Source: Desulfobulbaceae bacterium | GTDB lineage: Bacteria; Desulfobacterota; Desulfobulbia; Desulfobulbales; Desulfobulbaceae | Assembly: GCA_011322715.1 (NCBI GenBank) | Contig: DRLX01000083.1 | Span: 1 to 5,914, forward strand | Reading direction: 5' to 3' | Length of the DNA stretch: 5,914 bases | Part shown: positions 1 to 5,806 of the stretch, piece after piece | Numbering within the stretch: position 1 is the first letter of the stretch | How the letters are laid out: each line of letters starts with the position of its first letter | Notes under the pieces: model-generated | Databases searched by the model: none | What the model saw: only the letters and a program-made list of their open reading frames with translations | Told to the model about the DNA's origin: nothing | Made by a program: the position numbers and the translations under genes

Positions 1-34
1 CTGACACCAAGACACAAAATTCCCTGGACAAAAC
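1..34 (+). repeat. Left terminal inverted repeat (IRL)
   Basis: Compared with the reverse complement of 2280-2313, this end matches at 1-5 (CTGAC), 10, 13-17 (CACAA), 21-29 (TCCCTGGAC) and 32-34. Conservation is therefore in blocks: an outer Tn5-like part and an inner 9-bp box. The mismatches cluster at 6-9 and 18-20, so the two ends are clearly not identical. Confidence 0.88.
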
Positions 35-43
35 AATTCGCCT

Positions 44-71
44 GTGGCATGGTAGTGGCCGACCATGCCAC
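44..71 (+). promoter_or_regulatory. Stem-loop covering the transposase start codon
   Basis: Bases 44-53 (GTGGCATGGT) are a perfect reverse complement of 62-71 (ACCATGCCAC), with an 8-nt loop at 54-61; a T-G pair at 43/72 could extend the stem. The transposase ATG (65-67) lies inside the 3' arm. In IS10 and IS50, a hairpin that forms only in transcripts entering from outside hides the ribosome-binding site, so flanking promoters do not trigger transposition; this stem is placed to do the same. A protein-binding palindrome is the alternative. The inverted repeat is directly visible; its function is inferred. Confidence 0.7.
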
Positions 72-2278
72 GCAACCTTGGACGATTCGATCATACCACC
101 ATTGAGTGGATCAACACAACCACCGCCACCCGGCCCGAGTTGTCCCGGCACCAGCTTGCCGTGGAGACCTGCCAACGATTAGGCTGGCAAACCGGCAGGG
201 GGGTGCCGGCCACGGCCTCGTGTTCCCTGGCCTTGAGGAAGCTGGAAAAATATGGATTGATCAAGCTCCCGCGACCTCGCATAACGCGACGGAACAACTC
301 TGCTGGAAAAGAACAACCGGTCCAGCCCTACCACCGACCTGTTTTCAACGGAACCATTCAGGACCTGGGCAGAGTGAAATTCATCATGGTCAACGGGGAT
401 CGGGACAAACGGTTTCTCTGGGAAAGCCTGATGAATTCGTTTCATCCCCATGGTTCCGGGCCATTGTGCGGAGCGCGTATTCAGTATATTATCGAGAGTG
501 ATCAAGGTATCCTTGGGGCAACCGGGTTCAGCAGCGCTGCCTACCGGCTTCGCGACCGGGACCGGTGGATCGGCTGGGAAGACCATGCCCGGGATTGCCA
601 TCTCGGCCAAGTGATTAACAACAGCAGATTTCTTATTCTGCCTCAGGTACGGGTTCCGAACCTGGCCTCTTTTCTGCTGGCCAGGAGCGTCAAAACAGTG
701 TGTCATGACTGGCAGGAAATCTATGGACAGAGACCGGTGCTGGTCGAGACCTTTGTGGATCCGGCCCACCACAGGGGGACATGTTACCTGGCCGCCAACT
801 GGCAGCGCATCGGACGCACCAGCGGCCGGGGACGAAGGGACAACAATGATGACCTTGCCCCCAAGGAGATCTTTGCCCTGCCCCTGACCGCTGACTGGCG
901 CGGCCGCCTCGGGGGCAGAGAACCATCTCCGCCCAGGGACTGGATCGAAGCGGAACTCGCCAATAGCGGGTTGGGCGATAAACGACTGCACCGCCGGGCA
1001 ATCAGGTTGTGCCGGGAATTTTATGCTAATCCCCAGGCCCTGCTCCCCCAGGCATGCAAGGGGGAGGCTGCCCTGAAAGGGGCATATCGATTCTTCCGTA
1101 ACCAACGGGTTGATATGGCATCCATACTTCAGGGACATTACCAGGCCACCACAGAGCGGATCCGGCGTCATAGAGGCGTTGTCCTGGCCGTTCAGGATAC
1201 GACCTCTCTGAACTATAACGCCATCCGCAGTGCTCAGGGGCTGGGCCCCATTGATGCCAAAAAGACTCAGGGCCTGCTGGTGCATGACACCATGGCCTTC
1301 ACCGACCAGGGTGTTCCCCTTGGCCTGATCGATGTTCAGGCCTGGGCCAGAGTAAAAAAAGAATCCCGCAAGGTTCCAGAGAGCATCAAGTGGTTGCACA
1401 GCTTTGGCGCCGCCGGGACATTGCAGCAGGCCTGCCCTAATAAAAAAATCGTCAGCGTCGGGGACCGTGAGGCCGATTACTATCAACTGTTTCTGGAGGC
1501 CCAACAACCGGCAAGCCCCGATCTGCTCGTCCGGGTTCAGCATGCCCGTCCCCTGGTCGACAGTGAGGAAAATCTCTGGACACATATGGCCGATTGTCCC
1601 CTTGCCGGCACACAGGAAGTTCGTGTCCCGGCAAAAGCCGGGCGCAAGGCCCGGGTTGCCCGGCTGGAAATCCGCTTCGACCAAGTAGCCCTTGCTCCGC
1701 CGAAAAGCCAGGCAAAAAACGGTCCCGTTACCCTGTGGGCGGTCTCGGCCCGCGAGCGAAAGAAACCCGCCCGTGGCAAGCGTCTCGAATGGCTGTTGTT
1801 GACCACGGTGGCAGTGAACAGCTTCGAAGAGGCCTGCGAACGGTTGAACTGGTATGGTGTCCGCTGGGGAATCGAGGTCTATCATCGCACACTCAAGAGT
1901 GGCTGCCGGATCGAGGATCGTCTCCTGCGTCACGGCGACGCCATCAAATCATGCCTGGCCCTGGATATGATTGTGGCCTGGCGGGTTTACTTTCTAACCA
2001 AGCAAGGTCGCGAGACACCGGATTGGTCTTGTACCGAGCTGCTGGAGGAGGCAGAGTGGAAGGCTCTGACCGCCTATGTCGATAACGCGGGCTCCCCAGC
2101 GGACTATCCGCCCACCCTGGGCGAGGCCATGGTCATGATCGCCCGCCTTGGTGGATACATGCCCCGGTCTTCCAAAGGCCCGCCCGGGACAACGACCACC
2201 TGGCGTGGCCTGGTGGCTCTCGGTTGGCTGAGCGGAGCCTGGAAGGCCTTCGGCCAGCCACCTCCCAAACCGGGGTAG
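65..2278 (+). CDS. IS4/Tn5-type transposase with N-terminal DruA (DUF4338) domain
   Basis: This 737-aa protein should catalyse cut-and-paste transposition of the surrounding element. Residues about 1-262 are a DruA/DUF4338 module: an N-terminal helical part ending in GLIKLP, then FSSAAYRLRDRDRWIGW (155-171), NNSRFLILP (185-193) and ETFVDPAHHRGTCYLAANW (228-246). Residues about 291-347 match the Tn5 DNA-binding domain (LGDKRLHRRA, KGAYRFFRN). The RNase H-fold core follows, with D378 (VQDTTSLNY), D467 (GDREADYY) and E604 in the signature Y597-x2-R600-x3-E604-x6-K611. These spacings (89 and 137) are nearly those of Tn5 transposase (91 and 138). The C-terminus (RLGGYMP, WRGL) resembles the Tn5 dimerisation region. 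ATG 65 is the first usable in-frame start; no clear Shine-Dalgarno precedes it and it sits in a hairpin. Automatic annotation may call this DruA of the Druantia defence system, which would mislead because the catalytic part is a transposase. What the DruA part does here is unknown. Confidence 0.93.
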   Translation: MPRNLGRFDHTTIEWINTTTATRPELSRHQLAVETCQRLGWQTGRGVPATASCSLALRKLEKYGLIKLPRPRITRRNNSAGKEQPVQPYHRPVFNGTIQDLGRVKFIMVNGDRDKRFLWESLMNSFHPHGSGPLCGARIQYIIESDQGILGATGFSSAAYRLRDRDRWIGWEDHARDCHLGQVINNSRFLILPQVRVPNLASFLLARSVKTVCHDWQEIYGQRPVLVETFVDPAHHRGTCYLAANWQRIGRTSGRGRRDNNDDLAPKEIFALPLTADWRGRLGGREPSPPRDWIEAELANSGLGDKRLHRRAIRLCREFYANPQALLPQACKGEAALKGAYRFFRNQRVDMASILQGHYQATTERIRRHRGVVLAVQDTTSLNYNAIRSAQGLGPIDAKKTQGLLVHDTMAFTDQGVPLGLIDVQAWARVKKESRKVPESIKWLHSFGAAGTLQQACPNKKIVSVGDREADYYQLFLEAQQPASPDLLVRVQHARPLVDSEENLWTHMADCPLAGTQEVRVPAKAGRKARVARLEIRFDQVALAPPKSQAKNGPVTLWAVSARERKKPARGKRLEWLLLTTVAVNSFEEACERLNWYGVRWGIEVYHRTLKSGCRIEDRLLRHGDAIKSCLALDMIVAWRVYFLTKQGRETPDWSCTELLEEAEWKALTAYVDNAGSPADYPPTLGEAMVMIARLGGYMPRSSKGPPGTTTTWRGLVALGWLSGAWKAFGQPPPKPG

Positions 2279-2279
2279 G

Positions 2280-2313
2280 GTTGCGTCCAGGGAGAGTTGT
2301 GGGTAAAAGTCAG
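2280..2313 (-). repeat. Right terminal inverted repeat (IRR) with DnaA-box-like site
   Basis: Read inward from 2313, the end begins CTGACTTTTACCCACAACT, a 15/19 match to the Tn5 outside end, and carries the shared inner box TCCCTGGAC (2285-2293). The bases at 2298-2306 read TTACCCACA on the minus strand, one mismatch from the DnaA-box consensus TTATCCACA and at the same place as the DnaA box in Tn5's outside end. The left end lacks this box. Confidence 0.88.
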
Positions 2314-2937
2314 ATTGAAAACCCCGTAAATGCTATCGAACGTCCCAAGGTGCCAAAAGGCAGAATTATTTTTCTTAAGGAGGAGGAAGCCATTCGCCTG
2401 CTGAAAGAATGTAGGGCCAGCAAAAATAAAATGTTGTACCCCTATATTTTAACATTGCTCCACACGGCCATGCGTCCAAGTGAAGCGGCAGGATTACGAT
2501 GGGATCAAGTCGACCTCAAGAATCGTTCATTAACTCTTTTTGTCACAAAAAACGAACCGAGAACAGTTCCTTTAACACAACCTGTTGTGAATGTTCTTCA
2601 AGAGTTAAGGAAGGATAATGGTGATAATGAATTTGTTTTCTTGAAGGATGCCGGAAAAAGTACCCAGGCCAAAAATATTCCCTCCTCAAGATTCAGGCCA
2701 TCATTTGACAAGGCACGTGAACGTGCAGGGCTCCAGCAGATCCATATGCATGACTTGAGGCATACCGCAGCCAGTCATATGCTCATGGCAGGAACAGATC
2801 TTCGTACATTGGCTGCTATCCTCGGCCATAGCACTCTACAAATGGTGCTGCGTTATACTCATTTGCTTGATGATCATAAATTAAATGCCGTTGACCGAAT
2901 CAGTACCTTTGGAATTGAGCAGACAAACCAGCCGTGA
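2314..2937 (+). pseudogene. Tyrosine recombinase (phage/ICE-type integrase), 5' part cut off by the IS
   Basis: The 207 codons from ATT at 2314 encode the catalytic domain of a tyrosine site-specific recombinase. Visible active-site residues are the first Arg in AMRPSEAAGLRW (codon 2473), Lys in TKNEPRTVPL, HDLRH (H-x-x-R) near 2749-2760, His in LGHSTLQM and the nucleophilic Tyr in VLRYTHL. Such integrases normally carry an arm-binding and a SAM-like core-binding domain first, usually ending near a motif like the ENPVNAIERPK at the start of this fragment. Those domains are absent: the IS ends at 2313 and the reading frame continues into IS sequence. The frame stays open back to a TTG at 2224 inside the IS, so a 237-aa chimeric product is possible, but without the core-binding domain it is unlikely to integrate DNA. 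Bases are much more A+T-rich than in the IS. The gene faces HU convergently. Confidence 0.88.
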
Positions 2938-3210
2938 TCAGTTTACTGCATCAACAAATTTTTTACCGGCCTTGAACTTGACGACATTTCTCGCCGGGAT
3001 CTGCATGGGCTTACCGGTTTGAGGATTACGTCCTTCGCGGGCAGCCCGTTTTCCCTGGGAAAATGTTCCAAAGCCAACCAGGGTAACCTTATCTCCTTTT
3101 GCCACAGCATCGGTAATTGCTCCAAGAACACTGTTCAGAGCCTGATCGGCTGCTGTTTTGCTCAAGTTACATTCCTGCGCCACTTTTTCTATCAACTCAC
3201 TTTTATTCAT
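2938..3210 (-). CDS. HU-family nucleoid-associated DNA-binding protein
   Basis: A 90-aa protein of exactly the usual HU length. HU dimers bend and wrap DNA with little sequence specificity, compact the nucleoid and assist replication, recombination and transposition. Visible signatures are the N-terminal MNKSELIEKVA helix, GFGTF (46-50), the beta-arm consensus GRNPQTG (60-66) with the intercalating Pro63, and the C-terminal IPARNVVKFKAGKKFVDAVN. The AVN ending and MNKSEL start favour HU over IHF subunits. The ATG at 3210 is preceded by AGGAG (3216-3220) at 5 nt spacing, a strong ribosome site that fixes the start. It lies 80 nt behind the 122-aa gene on the same strand and may be co-transcribed or have its own promoter. 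Its TGA directly abuts the convergent integrase TGA. It could be a housekeeping HU or an element-borne copy. Confidence 0.95.
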   Translation of the reverse strand: MNKSELIEKVAQECNLSKTAADQALNSVLGAITDAVAKGDKVTLVGFGTFSQGKRAAREGRNPQTGKPMQIPARNVVKFKAGKKFVDAVN

Positions 3211-3290
3211 TTTTTCTCCTTTCTCATGGGGCAGTCAAAGCCAACAGAAACTCCTTCCAGAGATAGTTGAACCTCTGAAATATTGCAAGG
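3211..3290 (-). other. HU leader region with a second Shine-Dalgarno-like site
   Basis: Besides the AGGAG that serves HU, an AAGGAG lies at 3251-3256 (minus strand), six nucleotides before a TTG (3244-3242) that opens a 6-codon frame ending in TGA. A weak stem (CAGAG/CTCTG, 3258-3262 with 3273-3277) precedes it. A possible -35 TTGCAA has no good -10 at a proper distance, so I cannot assign a promoter. No rho-independent terminator is visible after the 122-aa gene, so read-through into HU is plausible. Confidence 0.35.
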
Positions 3291-3659
3291 TTATTCCTTG
3301 TGTTGCGGGGGAGTCTCTTTCAAATACTCCTCAATTTCCCGGGGAACGAAATATCTGAATCGAACCCGTTTGCTGAGTTTTTCCGTATACTCCGAAAAGG
3401 CTATGATGATATCCCGTCCTTCGTTCATCAGCTTTTCTCCCTCTTCATACGAAATACCATTCATTTCCCCCAGCCTTGCCTTGAAATTGGCATAGGCCAT
3501 GTCAAACTGGCGCAGGATGTTGAACATGGTGGATCCCAGGGGGGAGTTCACCTTCAAGACCCTTGATCCCCGTTCTTTGGCCATGTTGATCTTTTTTTCC
3601 TGGATCTCCTGCCAGGAAGGTTTCTTTTTCTCCTGATTTTTTGCGACTGTGTCCGTCAT
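3291..3659 (-). CDS. Small charged soluble protein of unknown function
   Basis: I do not recognise this 122-aa protein. It has no signal peptide or membrane segment. Residues 1-31 are very rich in Lys and Glu (AKNQEKKKPSWQEIQEKK) and could form a charged helix. The middle (about 42-66, STMFNILRQFDMAYANFKARLG) looks amphipathic-helical, and the C-terminal part (about 71-116) alternates acidic and basic helices around FRYFVPREIEEYL. The ATG at 3659 has GGGAG (3665-3669) at 5 nt spacing, and only 18 nt separate it from the stop of the 238-aa membrane protein gene, so it is very likely in the same operon. A cytoplasmic partner of the two membrane proteins is a reasonable inference. That it is a real gene is well supported by the ribosome site, spacing and codon pattern. 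Confidence 0.8.
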   Translation of the reverse strand: MTDTVAKNQEKKKPSWQEIQEKKINMAKERGSRVLKVNSPLGSTMFNILRQFDMAYANFKARLGEMNGISYEEGEKLMNEGRDIIIAFSEYTEKLSKRVRFRYFVPREIEEYLKETPPQHKE

Positions 3660-3677
3660 TTTTTCTCCCGTGTTTTT

Positions 3678-4394
3678 TTAAGCGGAAATTATTTTTGCAT
3701 TCCTTTTGACCCGATACCGGCGCCACAGATCCAGCAGGTAAACCGAGCCGTATGGGACAACGGCCGCCAGCACCATCAGAATCGAGCTTTCCGTGGCCAC
3801 CGGCATCAGGTGCGGTTTTACCTCAAAGAACCTTTTATATATTTCCTCTGCCCTTGACCCGAACTGGAGGGCAAGCTTCCAGATATTTTCCGGGGTACTG
3901 AGCCGGTAGAGTACGAGATAGAGCACATAAATGAAAAAGGCCTTGAGCAACAGCGACATAGCCCGGCCCATGAGCAGGGAATTGATCGCCTTTCTGGTGA
4001 TATTGCCCACATAATAGCGGCTGATATAGCAGCACATGCCGGTATTGACGATCAGGACAAGGTAGGGAATGGAGCCAAACAGAATATGGCCCAGAACATC
4101 CAGCTTGTGAAAGACGAAGGGGAAGAGATAGAAATGAAAGACCGGGAACAGCAGGATCAGGGCAAATCCCTCGTGGAAACCGCTCTTGACCCCGATTTTG
4201 AAAAAATCCAGGGTATGCTCCAGGGTGAGAAATTCACCGGGAATGACCTGGCCCTTGGACTCGATCACGTAGAACTGCTGTACCTCGGAAATGGCATTCA
4301 GCAGGTTCCTCGGCCTGTAAATCCTGCCGGAGTCGGTGGTGATGATCTGGGCATTGGTATCGCTCTGCCCCCTGTTTTCCCATTCTTTTTCCAT
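3678..4394 (-). CDS. Four-helix integral membrane protein of unknown function
   Basis: A 238-aa protein that I cannot place in a named family. The first 75 residues are hydrophilic, including RIYRPRNLLNAISEVQQFYVIE. Four hydrophobic stretches follow at about 76-96 (aromatic-rich FPVFHFYLFPFVF), 100-124, 146-164 (LLLKAFFIYVLYLVLYRL) and 204-222. The hydrophilic stretch at 166-203 lies between helices 3 and 4. The C-terminus is strongly basic (WRRYRVKRNAK), which by the positive-inside rule puts it in the cytoplasm; with four helices the N-terminal domain would then also be cytoplasmic. The ATG (4394-4392) shares its A with the TGA of the upstream HD gene (TGATG), with only a weak GGA upstream, so translation probably depends on re-initiation from that gene. 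A complex with the membrane-anchored HD protein is therefore likely. Pore, transporter or secretion-channel roles are all possible. Confidence 0.85.
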   Translation of the reverse strand: MEKEWENRGQSDTNAQIITTDSGRIYRPRNLLNAISEVQQFYVIESKGQVIPGEFLTLEHTLDFFKIGVKSGFHEGFALILLFPVFHFYLFPFVFHKLDVLGHILFGSIPYLVLIVNTGMCCYISRYYVGNITRKAINSLLMGRAMSLLLKAFFIYVLYLVLYRLSTPENIWKLALQFGSRAEEIYKRFFEVKPHLMPVATESSILMVLAAVVPYGSVYLLDLWRRYRVKRNAKIISA

Positions 4395-5806
4395 CAGGTG
4401 TCCGTATCGTCCGTATAGGGACTCACCTTGATAATATTGCGCAGCATTTTGGGCTTATCATGTTCCATCTCGGCAATGGAACCAAAGGCTTCGGCATGAA
4501 AGGGGGTGTAATAGCCTTTCATGGGTTTGCCGATCTTCCGAGTAACATTGAAATAGCCACCAAAATAGCTCTCCTTGATGAGTCCCCGGGCAATGACATC
4601 ATGCTCAGCCCGGAGATGATTAACGATGGTCAGCAATACACCGCGCATGGATTCATCCCGCCGACCCATGGTGGCGATTTCCATGCTCCCGGCCCGTTCC
4701 GCCATTTTCCGGGCCACCTCTTCAAGCACCTTGGTCTGGAAATAGACGTACCCGTCAGCCATGGAAAAGGCCAGAAACCGGCGGCCAAACATCTTGTTGA
4801 TGTAAGGCTTCAACTCATCCAGAAATCCGGCCGCATCAAACCAGCCGGAAATATCCATCAACTCCGGCTTCTCGCCCTTTGTTCTTTCCTGGCCCGTCTG
4901 GTCTTGGTTATAAATATCTTCCTGGGCCTGCCAGGCTGCCGTGTTGTCCGAGCATCTTTGTTTTTTTCCTGGTGCCGGATTCTCGCTAACCGGATCCGCA
5001 GCTCCTGTTTCGATCTTCTGAACAGCCTCTTCCAGTTCCTTCTGCCGGGCCTTCTGGTCAGCGGCTTTCAATGTCCTGCCGATCAGCCCCTGGGGTTTCT
5101 TGTGATGCAGCTTGATGGCCTGCAGGATCTCGTCTTTTCTGCGCAGTTCATTGAAGCCGGCAATCCCGGCCAGGGGACGGCCCGCAACCAGGGGATGTTC
5201 TCCCGTGGAATAGAGATAACTCCGCATGGAGATGAGCTTGCCAAGATCGTGACCAAGGGCGGCAACCATGGTATCGGGAATGATATGCCAGTCGTCCGCA
5301 TCAGCGAGCAGCTGCGCAACCTGCTCCGCCACATTGATAGAATGATCAAGCAGGCTCGTCCGGCCAAGGAGCTGAAAGGTATTTTCATCCCAGTTTCCCT
5401 CCACATCATTTTTCAGATCAACAACCGATGGGCATCTGCCTTCCCGATCAAGAAGCTGTAAGATCCGGCCACACACCGCTTTTTGTTCCGGAAATTTTTT
5501 GAAACATGGTCCCCTGCTGATCTGTACCATAAATGCAGTAGCCCGTGGCGATTGAAATTGAAATTTTTCCTGTTCCTCTTCCCGGGCAATGACCTTTTCA
5601 TCCCGCCACAAGGGAGAGAGCTGCTTGAGGTGAATTGTCCCGCCGCCTTTCTTCTCCCAGAGCTTTGCAAGTTCTTCCAGGGTGATCTGGTTGATGATGA
5701 CAATGTGCGGCTTTTCCCGGCCAAAGACCAGAATCGTCGCAGCGACCAGGGCCAGGACAAATGCCAACCCAAACAGGGCAATGACGAAAATTGAACTCGT
5801 GAGCAT
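4394..5806 (-). CDS. Membrane-anchored HD-domain protein (putative metal-dependent phosphohydrolase)
   Basis: The 470-aa product starts with one hydrophobic helix (about 5-28, ending VFGREK), which predicts an inner-membrane anchor with the rest cytoplasmic. An HD domain occupies about 150-265: H155 (LLDHSINVA), H186-D187 (GHDLGKL), H204 (GEHPLVAG), H234/H235 (KLHHKK) and D250 (KAADQKARQKE), the full set of metal ligands, so activity on a phosphoester is plausible. Residues about 266-317 are a polar low-complexity linker. A second domain at about 320-445 (WFDAAGFLDELKPYIN, MADGYVYFQ, GYYTPFHAE) I cannot name confidently; it may be winged-helix-like, as in the C-terminal part of HD-containing MOBH relaxases. 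The extra histidines typical of MOBH are not seen, so relaxase is only a low-confidence alternative. The frame stays open to the window edge, but ATG 5806 directly before the hydrophobic helix, overlapping the previous stop, is the sensible start. Confidence 0.88.
   Translation of the reverse strand: MLTSSIFVIALFGLAFVLALVAATILVFGREKPHIVIINQITLEELAKLWEKKGGGTIHLKQLSPLWRDEKVIAREEEQEKFQFQSPRATAFMVQISRGPCFKKFPEQKAVCGRILQLLDREGRCPSVVDLKNDVEGNWDENTFQLLGRTSLLDHSINVAEQVAQLLADADDWHIIPDTMVAALGHDLGKLISMRSYLYSTGEHPLVAGRPLAGIAGFNELRRKDEILQAIKLHHKKPQGLIGRTLKAADQKARQKELEEAVQKIETGAADPVSENPAPGKKQRCSDNTAAWQAQEDIYNQDQTGQERTKGEKPELMDISGWFDAAGFLDELKPYINKMFGRRFLAFSMADGYVYFQTKVLEEVARKMAERAGSMEIATMGRRDESMRGVLLTIVNHLRAEHDVIARGLIKESYFGGYFNVTRKIGKPMKGYYTPFHAEAFGSIAEMEHDKPKMLRNIIKVSPYTDDTDT

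Larger units (their letters stand above)
1..2313 (+). mobile_element. Complete Tn5/IS4-type insertion sequence encoding a DruA-transposase fusion
   Basis: The element runs from CTGAC at base 1 to GTCAG at 2309-2313. The ends are imperfect inverted repeats (about 34 bp) that flank one transposase gene almost completely filling the element. The outer 19 bases of the right end, read inward, match the Tn5 outside end CTGACTCTTATACACAAGT at 15 of 19 positions; the left end matches at 13. Sequence right of 2313 is a disrupted integrase, which fixes the boundary independently. Tn5 relatives duplicate 9 bp of target, so ATTGAAAAC (2314-2322) should be the right target copy; the left copy is outside the window. 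At about 2.3 kb it is longer than the 1.5-kb IS50 because of the extra N-terminal domain. Structurally it looks intact and potentially active. Confidence 0.9.

Noticed and set aside
25..53. Promoter for the transposase (TGGACA, 17 bp, CATGGT)
   Set aside because: The -35 resembles the consensus, but it belongs to the TCCCTGGAC box repeated in both IS ends, and the -10 matches at only three of six positions. It would also leave almost no leader before the ATG.
65..860. A Druantia anti-phage defence locus
   Set aside because: DruA-like sequence is present, but it is the N-terminal part of a transposase inside matched inverted repeats, and no DruB-E genes or large helicase are nearby.
179..1933. 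584-codon open frame on the minus strand inside the IS
   Set aside because: It lies wholly antisense to the transposase, whose domains and catalytic residues are unmistakable. Long antisense frames are common in G+C-rich genes, and the translation shows no recognisable domain.
3286..3300. Hairpin CAAGG-loop-CCTTG at the end of the 122-aa gene as a terminator
   Set aside because: The stem is only 5 bp, A+T-containing, overlaps the stop codon and has no T-run downstream on the minus strand.
4460..5461. 333-codon open frame on the plus strand
   Set aside because: It is antisense to the HD-domain gene, which has a coherent membrane helix, HD motifs and operon junctions. The plus-strand translation shows no family motif.
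4394..5806. Calling the HD protein a MOBH relaxase
   Set aside because: The HD motif alone is shared by many phosphohydrolases, the extra histidine cluster of MOBH is not visible and the membrane anchor is atypical. It is kept only as a possibility.
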